From positions 1 to 31,101 of the forward strand of contig JBKBRC010000029.1 of assembly GCA_046292345.1 (NCBI GenBank): a stretch of DNA of 31,101 nt. Direction: 5' to 3'. The stretch is from JBKBRC01 sp046292345. GTDB lineage: Bacteria; Bacteroidota; Rhodothermia; Rhodothermales; Rubricoccaceae. The notes under the pieces are model-generated. The model was given only the letters and a program-made list of their open reading frames with translations. It did no database searches and was not told the origin of the DNA. The position numbers and the translations under genes were made by a program. Shown in pieces: positions 18,718-25,672 of the stretch (positions are counted from its first letter, which is position 1; the number at the start of each line of letters is the position of its first letter).

Positions 18718-19815
18718 ATGACTTCTCCCGGCTCCATGACCCGTCCCCGACGCCCTGCTCGCCGCGCGTCCGGCGTGGCGCCTGGCGCGGCGCCTGGCGC
18801 GGCGCCTGGCGCGGCGCCTTCGCGTCGTGGCCCGGTGCCCTACGCGACGGGCTACCACGCGCCCGTGCTCGCGGCCGAGGTCGTGGCCGGCCTCGTGACC
18901 GACCCCGAGGGGCTCTACGTCGACGGTACGCTCGGCGGCGGCGGGCACGCGGCGGCGCTGCTCGACGCGCTCGCGCCCGCCGCACTCGTCGTCGGTATCG
19001 ACCGCGACGCGGAGGCGCGCGCCGAGGCCACGGCCCGCCTGGCCGCGCACGCCGAGGCCGGGCGCTTCCGCGCCCTCGCCGGCAACTTCGCCGAGGCCGC
19101 CGCGCTGCTCGAGGCCGCCGGGCTTGGCCCGGCCCACGGGCGCCCCGTCGCGGGCGTTCTCCTCGACCTCGGCGTCTCCAGCCACCAGCTCGACGCCGCG
19201 CGCCGCGGGTTTGCGTTCTCCGCCGATGGTCCGCTCGACATGCGGATGAACGCCGAGGCGGGCGAGACCGCCGCCGAACTGCTCGCGCGCCTGCCCGAGG
19301 ACGAGCTCGCGCGTGTTCTTTACGTCTACGGTGAAGAGCCGCGCGCGCGCCGCATCGCGCGCGCCGTTGCCGAGCGAATGCCCGTCCGGACCACGGCGGC
19401 GCTCGCCGAGGCCGTACGGGCGGCTGTGCCCGGGCGCGAGCAGACGAAAGCGCTTGCACGCACCTTTCAGGCGCTGCGTATCGCCGTCAACGAGGAGATG
19501 GAGGCCCTCGAGGCCGCGCTGCCGGCGGCCCTCAGCCTGCTGGCGCCCGGCGGTCGCCTCGCCGTGATCGCATACCACTCGCTCGAGGACCGCCGCGCCA
19601 AGCACTTCCTGCGCTACGGCCACTTCGGCGACACGCCGGTCAAGGATTTCTACGGCCGCCTCGTGACGCCGTGGCGCCTCGTGACGCGCAAGCCCACCGT
19701 GGCCTCGCCCGAGGAGGTGGCTGCCAACGGCCGTGCCCGGAGCGCGCGCCTGCGCATCGCCGAAAAGCTGCCTGCCCCGACGACCCCCGGCGGGACGCCC
19801 GGCACCTCCATCTGA
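18718..19815 (+). CDS. rsmH: 16S rRNA (cytosine1402-N4)-methyltransferase RsmH
   Basis: This 365-residue enzyme methylates N4 of C1402 in the ribosomal decoding centre with SAM. The SAM site YVDGTLGGGGHAAALLDAL (about 67-85), the acidic GIDRDAEA, LLDLGVSSHQLD and RRGFAFSADGPLDMRMN are typical. QALRIAVNEEMEAL and VIAYHSLEDRRAKHF complete the set. The first about 40 residues are an Arg/Ala/Pro-rich extension that most RsmH proteins lack. It includes GVAP plus three GAAP repeats. An internal ATG at 18736 would shorten it by six residues and cannot be ruled out. ftsL follows after 50 nt. Confidence 0.95.
   Translation: MTSPGSMTRPRRPARRASGVAPGAAPGAAPGAAPSRRGPVPYATGYHAPVLAAEVVAGLVTDPEGLYVDGTLGGGGHAAALLDALAPAALVVGIDRDAEARAEATARLAAHAEAGRFRALAGNFAEAAALLEAAGLGPAHGRPVAGVLLDLGVSSHQLDAARRGFAFSADGPLDMRMNAEAGETAAELLARLPEDELARVLYVYGEEPRARRIARAVAERMPVRTTAALAEAVRAAVPGREQTKALARTFQALRIAVNEEMEALEAALPAALSLLAPGGRLAVIAYHSLEDRRAKHFLRYGHFGDTPVKDFYGRLVTPWRLVTRKPTVASPEEVAANGRARSARLRIAEKLPAPTTPGGTPGTSI
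18772..18819 (+). repeat. 12-bp tandem repeat in the rsmH N-terminus (G[V/A]AP x4)
   Basis: GGCGYGGCGCCT is repeated four times; the first copy differs by one base and the other three are identical. In frame it encodes GVAP-GAAP-GAAP-GAAP at residues 19-34, in a tail that family members lack. It looks like slippage expansion in a disordered region. Confidence 0.9.
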
Positions 19816-19865
19816 GCCCGGTCGCCGGGCCCTGTTCCCCTTCGTCCCCCCTGCCTGCGCTGCCC

Positions 19866-20372
19866 ATGCCTGCATCCAGCCGCCCGACGCCGCGCCCGGC
19901 CCGTCGCCTTGGCGCCGAGCGCAAAGAGCCCGTCCCGCGTGCCGGCGTGACCGCCCCGCCGCGTCCGGCCGTGCGTCCGGTGCCGCCTCGCAAGCCCGCC
20001 GCGCCGCGCGTGCCTGCGCGTGCCGGGCGCCTGCCCGCCTGGTCGGACCTGGGCGGGAACGGCACCGCCGCCGCCACGCGGCCCCCGCGCACGCGCGCGC
20101 TCGACCTCGTGCCGAGCCTGCGTACGGGTGTCGTGTTGCTCGTTCTGGCCGTGCTGGCCACGCTCTTCGTCGGGCACGGCTACGCCACGCGTGCGCTGCT
20201 TGCCGAGGCGCAGCAGCTCCGCCGCGAGAACCTCACGCTCCAGCTTACCAACCAGCGCCTGCGCGGCGCCGTAGACCAGATGACCGGTCCTGGCGCAGTG
20301 ATTGAGCGCGCACGTGCGCTCGGTCTCGAGGAAGGCATCGCCTACGGTCCCGTCGTCTACGTCGCACGCTGA
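19866..20372 (+). CDS. ftsL: FtsL-like division protein (septum formation initiator type)
   Basis: This 168-residue bitopic protein has a long cytoplasmic tail rich in Pro, Ala and Arg (1-80), one transmembrane helix (about 87-104, TGVVLLVLAVLATLFVGHG) and a coiled coil (about 109-140, LLAEAQQLRRENLTLQLTNQ). A short GPGAVIERARALGL end follows, as in FtsL/DivIC-type proteins. The topology and the slot between rsmH and ftsI support FtsL, which links FtsI and FtsW to FtsQ at the septum. Sequence conservation in this family is weak, so the name rests largely on context. The ATG at 19866 is the first Met consistent with spacing from rsmH. Its last codons lead into the 14-bp repeat array. Confidence 0.75.
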   Translation: MPASSRPTPRPARRLGAERKEPVPRAGVTAPPRPAVRPVPPRKPAAPRVPARAGRLPAWSDLGGNGTAAATRPPRTRALDLVPSLRTGVVLLVLAVLATLFVGHGYATRALLAEAQQLRRENLTLQLTNQRLRGAVDQMTGPGAVIERARALGLEEGIAYGPVVYVAR

Positions 20373-20588
20373 GCGCCGCACGCTGCGCGCCGCACGCTGC
20401 GCGCCGCACGCTGCGCGCCGCACGCTGCGCGCCGNNNNNNNNNNNNNNNNNNNNNNNNNNNNNNNNNNNNNNNNNNNNNNNNNNNNNNNNNNNNNNNNNN
20501 NNNNNNNNNNNNNNNNNNNNNNNNNNNNNNNNNNGCGCCGCACGCTGCGCGCCGCACGCTGCGCGCCGCACGCTGCGCGCCGCACGCT
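20371..20588 (+). repeat. 14-bp tandem repeat array between ftsL and ftsI, interrupted by a gap
   Basis: The unit GCGCGCCGCACGCT appears about four times left of the N run (20371-20434, first copy imperfect and overlapping the ftsL stop) and four times right of it (20535-20588, first truncated at the gap). The true copy number is hidden in the gap. The unit appears to derive from the ftsL 3' end, where CGCACGCTGAGCGCC is nearly one unit. Because 14 is not a multiple of 3, it is not a conserved coding repeat. Confidence 0.93.
20435..20534. other. Assembly gap (100 N) inside the 14-bp repeat array
   Basis: The run of 100 Ns is flanked by the same tandem repeat on both sides. The gap size is probably a placeholder. 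The array may be longer or shorter than shown. Confidence 0.9.
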
Positions 20589-20634
20589 GCGCGCCGGCCT
20601 CCCTGGCCCCATCCTGGGCCTCCACCACGCCCCG

Positions 20635-22848
20635 ATGTCCGCCGCCCCTCCAGACGCCTATCTCACCCGGCTGTACGTGGTCACGGTCGCCGTGCTCGTG
20701 CTGCCGGCGCTCGTGGCCGCGCAGATGGTGCGTATCCATCTGGCCGAGGGGGCGGAGCTGCGCGCGCTCGGCGAGCGGCAGGCGTCGAGCTACATCGAGT
20801 TGCCGGCGCAGCGGGGCGCGATCTACGACCAGGCTGGCCGGGCGCTCGTCGTCAACACGGCGCGCTACGAGGTCGCCGCCGATCCCACGATGCCCGGCTT
20901 CGCCGAGCGGGCCGAGGAACTCTACGCCCTCCTGGGCACGCTGACGGGCCGCGGCGCGGCGCACTTCCGGGCGCGCGTGCGGGGCCGCGCCTCGCGGCAG
21001 TATGTGCTGCTCGTGCGCAATCTCGACGAGCCCTCTCGCGACCGCCTCGTCGCCGAGAACTTTCCGGGCCTGCTCATCACCGGCAGCTTCGCGCGACGCT
21101 ACACCTACGGCTCGCTCGCGGCGCACGTGATCGGGCACGTAGACCGCGACCTGGCCGGCGGCGCGGGGCTCGAGCAGCACTTCGAGGCGCACCTGGCCGG
21201 CACGCCGGGGAGGCAGGCCGTGCAGCGCGACCGTCGCGGACGCGTCCGCGCGCTCGTCGGCGGGTCTGTGGTGCCGCCTCGCCACGGCGGCGATCTCGTG
21301 CTCACGATCGACCTGGTGCGGCAGGCGCTGATGGAGGAAGAGCTCGCGCGCGGCGTGGCCGCCGCCGGAGCCGCCTGGGGTACGGCCATCGCGATGGACG
21401 TACGCACGGGCGCCATCCTCGCCCTCGCCAACGCGCCCACCTACGACCCCAACCGGCCGGGCGAGGGGCCCGTCTCGGCGCAGCGCAACCATGCCGTGAG
21501 CGACCGCATCGAGCCCGGCTCCACGTTCAAGCTCGTCACGGCGATTGCGGCCGTCGAGCACGGCGTGCTCTCGCCCGACGACACGGTCGATACCGGTCGC
21601 GGCATCGCGCACTTCCACGGGCGCGCCATGCGCGACAGCCGCGGCTACGGGCGTATCCCGTTCCGGCAGGCCATTGCCGTCTCGTCCAACATCGCCATGG
21701 CGCGCGCGGCCGAGGCGGTCGGCGACCAGGCGTTCTACCGCACCGCGCGCGCGCTCGGCTTCGGCCAGCCGACGTACGTGGACCTGCCGGGCGAGGTGCC
21801 GGGTACGCTGCATCCGCCCGAGACCTGGGGGCGCCTGACGCTGCCCTGGATGAGCACCGGCTACGCGGTCGAGGCGACGCCCCTCCAGATCCTGGCCGCC
21901 TACGCGGCGCTCGCCAACGGCGGCCTGCTCGTGCAGCCCTACGTCGTCGCCGAGCGCCGCGACGCCGAGGGGCGCACGGTCTGGCGCGCCCGCCAGGACT
22001 CCATCCGGCGTGCGTTCTCGCCCGAGACGGCCGCGGCGCTCCTGCCGGCCTTCGAGGAGTCGCTCGCGCGCGGCGGCACGGCGCAGCGGGCCGTCGTGGA
22101 GGGGCTGCGCATCGCCGGCAAGACCGGCACAGCGCAGAAGGCCAGCCGCGGCGGCTACCGCCGCGCCTACCGCGCCTCGTTCGCCGGCGTCTTCCCCGCC
22201 GACGCGCCCGAGGTGGCGCTGCTCGTGATCCTCGACGAGCCCACGAACGGCTACTACGGCGGCGCCGTGGCCGCGCCCATCTTCGCGAGCATCGCGCGGC
22301 GCTGGGTGGGCACGTTCCCGAGCATCGCCGCGCGCGTGGCTCCCTCGGCGCCGTTCCCGCAGCGCGACGCCGCGCCCGTGCCCGACGTGGCCGGGTGGCC
22401 GGGCGTGCTCGCCGCAGCGCGCCTGCGCGCCGAAGGGTTCGCGGTGCGCCTGGCACGCGGAGCCGGCTGGGCGCCCGTAGACCGCCCCGCCGAGCCGCAC
22501 GCGGCCCTTCCGCTTGCCGCGCCTGTGCGCCTTGCGCCGCGTCCGTCTGAGAGCCGGGGCAGTCGCGCCGGCGGGGCTCCGGCCGGTGGGGCCGCGCGCG
22601 TCATGCCCGACGTGCGCGGCCTCGGCACGCGACAGGCCGTCGCGTGGCTGCGCAGCGTAGGCGTCGAGCCCCGCCTTGAGGGGCGCGGCGTCGTCGAGCG
22701 GCAGCTACCGGCGCCCGGCACGGCCCTGCCGCGCACCGGGCGCGTGGACGCGCTCGTCGTGGCCCGGCTCGACGCTCCCCCGCGCGAGGCCACCCGCCTC
22801 GGGCTACCCGCTCCACCGGACGAGGCTGCGGCCGAGGAAACGCCATGA
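20635..22848 (+). CDS. ftsI: Peptidoglycan DD-transpeptidase FtsI (PBP3) with C-terminal PASTA domains
   Basis: From the ATG at 20635 the protein has 737 residues. One N-terminal membrane helix (about 11-30) is followed by the PBP dimerisation domain with RGAIYDQAGRALVVN. The transpeptidase domain has the nucleophile Ser296 in the SxxK motif GSTFK, SSN (350-352) and KTG (496-498). After the catalytic domain come two PASTA-like modules starting at VPDVAGWPG (582) and MPDVRGLGT (657). It cross-links septal peptidoglycan together with FtsW. PASTA tails on FtsI are common in Bacteroidota. The frame stays open upstream through the repeats, but the membrane helix begins only after this ATG. Its stop overlaps the start of a six-codon mini-ORF (ATGA). 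Confidence 0.95.
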   Translation: MSAAPPDAYLTRLYVVTVAVLVLPALVAAQMVRIHLAEGAELRALGERQASSYIELPAQRGAIYDQAGRALVVNTARYEVAADPTMPGFAERAEELYALLGTLTGRGAAHFRARVRGRASRQYVLLVRNLDEPSRDRLVAENFPGLLITGSFARRYTYGSLAAHVIGHVDRDLAGGAGLEQHFEAHLAGTPGRQAVQRDRRGRVRALVGGSVVPPRHGGDLVLTIDLVRQALMEEELARGVAAAGAAWGTAIAMDVRTGAILALANAPTYDPNRPGEGPVSAQRNHAVSDRIEPGSTFKLVTAIAAVEHGVLSPDDTVDTGRGIAHFHGRAMRDSRGYGRIPFRQAIAVSSNIAMARAAEAVGDQAFYRTARALGFGQPTYVDLPGEVPGTLHPPETWGRLTLPWMSTGYAVEATPLQILAAYAALANGGLLVQPYVVAERRDAEGRTVWRARQDSIRRAFSPETAAALLPAFEESLARGGTAQRAVVEGLRIAGKTGTAQKASRGGYRRAYRASFAGVFPADAPEVALLVILDEPTNGYYGGAVAAPIFASIARRWVGTFPSIAARVAPSAPFPQRDAAPVPDVAGWPGVLAAARLRAEGFAVRLARGAGWAPVDRPAEPHAALPLAAPVRLAPRPSESRGSRAGGAPAGGAARVMPDVRGLGTRQAVAWLRSVGVEPRLEGRGVVERQLPAPGTALPRTGRVDALVVARLDAPPREATRLGLPAPPDEAAAEETP

Positions 22849-22867
22849 CCGAGGAAACGCCATGACC
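22834..22867 (+). repeat. 17-bp tandem duplication duplicating the ribosome site and start codon of murE
   Basis: GAGGAAACGCCATGACC occurs twice in a row (22834-22850 and 22851-22867) with no mismatch. Each copy carries a GAGGA Shine-Dalgarno-like element and an ATG. The first ATG overlaps the ftsI stop; the second is the murE start. Confidence 0.95.
22845..22865 (+). CDS. Six-codon mini-ORF between ftsI and murE (MTEETP)
   Basis: ATG at 22845 overlaps the ftsI TGA (22846-22848). The mini-ORF reads Met-Thr-Glu-Glu-Thr-Pro and stops at TGA 22863-22865, which in turn overlaps the murE ATG at 22862. A GAGGA element precedes it at normal distance. It arose from the 17-bp duplication. It may act as a translational coupler or a leader, or may be a neutral by-product. 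Confidence 0.4.
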   Translation: MTEETP

Positions 22868-24514
22868 GACGCCCTCGTGCCCTCCGCGCAGCCCGACCAT
22901 GCCGGCGCTGCCCTCCGCCTCGCGCCGCCCGAAGTGGCCGTGCCGCCGCAGCCGCTCGACGCGCTCGTCGCCCCGCTGCTGGCTGCGAGGCTGCTCGCTC
23001 CCGAGCACGCGCCCTCCACGACCGAAACGTGTACTAACGCACCGCTCATGATCGTGGATGTGGTGGACGACAGCCGGCGCGTCCGCCCCGGAAGCCTCTT
23101 CGGCGCCATCGCGGGAGACTTCTTCGACGGGCACCGGTTCGCCGAAGCCGCTGCCGAGGCCGGCGCGGCCGCCGTTCTCGTCTCGCGCGCCTGGGCCGAG
23201 GCCCGCGAGGCACCGAAACCCTTGGGGAAGGGTGAGCGCCTCCGCGGCGCGGCTCTCGTTCCAGTCTCGGACACGAGGGCTGCGCTCGCGGAGGTCGCGG
23301 CGGCATTCTACGGCTACCCTGGCCGCGCGCTCCGCCTCGTCGGCGTGACGGGCACCAACGGCAAGACCACGACCGCGTTTCTGCTGCACCACCTGCTCTC
23401 GGCGCTCGGCGAGACGGCCGGGCTCGTCGGTACGGTCGAGAACCGCATCGGCGGGGCGCGCTTCGCGACGGCCTACACCACGCCCGAGGCGCCCGCGCTG
23501 CAGCGCCTGCTGCGCGCCATGGCCGAGGCCGGTTGCACGGCCTGCGCCATGGAGGTCTCCAGCCACGGCCTCGCCCTCGAGCGTGTGCGCACGCTGCCGT
23601 TCCGTGTGGCCGTCTTCACCAACCTCACGCACGACCACCTCGACTTCCACGGCACGCCCGAGGCCTACGCCGAGGCCAAGCGCCGCCTCTTCGACCGCCT
23701 CGACGCCGGCGCCGTCGCGCTCGTGAACGCCGACGACCCGGCGCACACCTTCATGACCGCGCGCACGGCCGCGCGCGTGCTCACCTTCGGCACCGGTCCC
23801 GAGGCCGACGTGCGCGTGGACGTGCTCGAGAACGCGCTCGGTGGGCTGCGGCTCCGCCTGACGACGGCCGCCGAGGGCGCCCGCGAGCGCCGCTTCCGCC
23901 TCGCTGGGCGCTTCAACGCGCTCAACCTCGCTGCCGCCTACGGCGCCGCGCTCGCCCTCGGCTACGACGCCGACGCGGCGCTCGACGCGCTCGCGACCGC
24001 GCCGGGCGTCCCGGGACGCTTCGAGACCATGCGCTCCGAGGACGGCGTGCTCGGCGTCGTGGACTACGCGCACACGCCGGACGCGCTCGAGAACGTGCTC
24101 CGCACCGCGCGTGAGATCCTGCCCGAGGGGGGGCGCCTCTGGGTCGTCTTCGGCTGCGGGGGAGACCGCGACCGCGCCAAGCGCCCCGCGATGGCCCGCG
24201 CCGCCGAGGCCCTCGCCGACGCGCTCGTCATCACCGACGACAACCCGCGCAGCGAAGACCCGACCGCCATCCGCGCCGACGTCCGCGCCGGCCTCGCCCG
24301 CCCCGGCGACGCGTACGACGTGGGAGACCGCGCCGCGGCCATCGCCCTCGCCGCTGCCGAGGCCCGCCCCGGCGACGTCGTCGTCGTGGCCGGCAAGGGG
24401 CACGAGACCTACCAGATCGTCGGCGCCGAGCGCCGGCCCTTCGACGACCGCGCCGCGCTTGCGGCCGCCCTCGCCCGCCGCGCGCCGTCCACCACCATTC
24501 CCGGCGCGCGCTGA
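22862..24514 (+). CDS. murE: UDP-MurNAc-L-Ala-D-Glu: meso-diaminopimelate ligase MurE
   Basis: This 550-residue cytoplasmic ligase adds the third amino acid to the peptidoglycan precursor. The ATP-binding P-loop is TGTNGKTTTAF with Lys168. The central domain has EVSSHGLALERV, NLTHDHLDFHGT and a likely carbamylated Lys in AEAKRRLF. The C-terminal DNPR motif (460-463) predicts meso-DAP rather than lysine as substrate. The first about 60 residues are longer than in E. coli MurE. I choose the ATG at 22862; the upstream ATG at 22845 is in another frame. mraY follows after 3 nt. Confidence 0.96.
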   Translation: MTDALVPSAQPDHAGAALRLAPPEVAVPPQPLDALVAPLLAARLLAPEHAPSTTETCTNAPLMIVDVVDDSRRVRPGSLFGAIAGDFFDGHRFAEAAAEAGAAAVLVSRAWAEAREAPKPLGKGERLRGAALVPVSDTRAALAEVAAAFYGYPGRALRLVGVTGTNGKTTTAFLLHHLLSALGETAGLVGTVENRIGGARFATAYTTPEAPALQRLLRAMAEAGCTACAMEVSSHGLALERVRTLPFRVAVFTNLTHDHLDFHGTPEAYAEAKRRLFDRLDAGAVALVNADDPAHTFMTARTAARVLTFGTGPEADVRVDVLENALGGLRLRLTTAAEGARERRFRLAGRFNALNLAAAYGAALALGYDADAALDALATAPGVPGRFETMRSEDGVLGVVDYAHTPDALENVLRTAREILPEGGRLWVVFGCGGDRDRAKRPAMARAAEALADALVITDDNPRSEDPTAIRADVRAGLARPGDAYDVGDRAAAIALAAAEARPGDVVVVAGKGHETYQIVGAERRPFDDRAALAAALARRAPSTTIPGAR

Positions 24515-24517
24515 CCG

Positions 24518-25672
24518 ATGCTGTACTTCCTCGTCACCTGGCTCGAGCAGACCGTGGAGCCGCCCGGCTTCCAGGTGTTCCAGTTCATCACCGTCCGCGC
24601 CGGCCTCGCCGCCGGCACGGCGCTCCTGATCGCGCTCTTCGCCGGCAAGCGCATCATCCTGCGCCTGCACCGGATGCAGATCGGCGAAACAGTGCGCGAG
24701 GGCGTGGACGCCGGCGCCGTCAGCCACGCCCACAAGGCCGGCACGCCGACGATGGGCGGCATCATCCTGCTGCTCTCGATGGGCGGCGCGACGCTGCTCT
24801 GGGGCGACCTGACGAACGCCTACGTCCAGATCGCGCTCCTGGCCACGTTCTGGATGGGCGCCTTCGGCTTCGCCGACGACTACATCAAGGTCGTCGCCAG
24901 GGACAAGCGCGGCCTGGCCGAGCGCACCAAGCTCCTCGGCCAGATCACCCTCGGGCTCCTCGTGGGCGTGCTCATCATGCGCCTGCCGGGACTCGAGAAC
25001 ACGTACACGCTCACGAGCCTGCCCTTCTCGCCCGATGGCGTGATCGACTATGACTTCCTCTCGCCCCTCGTGGGGCGCGAGGTCGGCTGGCTGGTCTACA
25101 TCCCCGTCGTCACGTTCATCCTCACCGGCGTCTCGAATGCAGTCAACCTGACCGACGGGCTCGACGGCCTCGCGGCCGGCGTGGGCGCCTTCGTCGCGCT
25201 CGGGCTCGTCGTGCTGGTCTACATCACCGGCAACGCCAACCTGGCCGACTTCGTCAACGACCTCTTTCTGCCGCGAGCGGGCGAACTGACCGTCTTCGCG
25301 GCAGCCATGGGGGCGGCCTGCTTCGGCTTCCTGTGGTACAACGGGCATCCGGCGCAGGTCTTCATGGGCGACACGGGCAGCCTCGCGCTCGGCGCCGCCA
25401 TTGGCACGACGGCCATCCTGATTCGCAAGGAGCTCTACCTGCCCGTCCTGTGCGCCGTGTTCTTCGCCGAGACGGTCTCGGTCATCATCCAGCGGAGCTA
25501 CTTCAAGTACACGCGCCGGCGCTACGGTGAGGGCCGCCGCGTCTTCCGCATGGCCCCGCTGCACCATCACTACGAGGCGGCCGGCGTGCACGAGTCCAAG
25601 ATTGTGATCCGGTTCTGGATCGTGACGGCGCTCACGGTCATCCTCACGCTTGTCCTGCTCCGCCTCCGATGA
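24518..25672 (+). CDS. mraY: Phospho-MurNAc-pentapeptide-transferase MraY
   Basis: This 384-residue membrane enzyme with about ten helices transfers phospho-MurNAc-pentapeptide to undecaprenyl phosphate, making lipid I. TPTMGGIILLLS, the catalytic Asp120-Asp121 in FADDYIKV, NAVNLTDGLDGLA (Asn210, Asp213), MGDTGSLALGA and the histidine triad APLHHHYE are all present. The length and order match the family. Its stop overlaps the murD start as ATGA. murF, which sits between murE and mraY in many bacteria, is absent here. Confidence 0.97.
   Translation: MLYFLVTWLEQTVEPPGFQVFQFITVRAGLAAGTALLIALFAGKRIILRLHRMQIGETVREGVDAGAVSHAHKAGTPTMGGIILLLSMGGATLLWGDLTNAYVQIALLATFWMGAFGFADDYIKVVARDKRGLAERTKLLGQITLGLLVGVLIMRLPGLENTYTLTSLPFSPDGVIDYDFLSPLVGREVGWLVYIPVVTFILTGVSNAVNLTDGLDGLAAGVGAFVALGLVVLVYITGNANLADFVNDLFLPRAGELTVFAAAMGAACFGFLWYNGHPAQVFMGDTGSLALGAAIGTTAILIRKELYLPVLCAVFFAETVSVIIQRSYFKYTRRRYGEGRRVFRMAPLHHHYEAAGVHESKIVIRFWIVTALTVILTLVLLRLR

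Noticed and set aside
19816..19830. GCCCGG-TCG-CCGGGC hairpin after rsmH as a terminator
   Set aside because: It has a short stem, a 3-nt loop and no T-run, and it lies inside an operon that must continue to ftsL.
20371..20588. CRISPR array
   Set aside because: The repeats are directly abutting 14-bp units with no spacers, and no cas genes are present.
20302..20634. N-terminal extension of FtsI through the 14-bp array
   Set aside because: The open frame crosses the gap and runs over low-complexity repeats. The membrane helix and family similarity start after the ATG at 20635.
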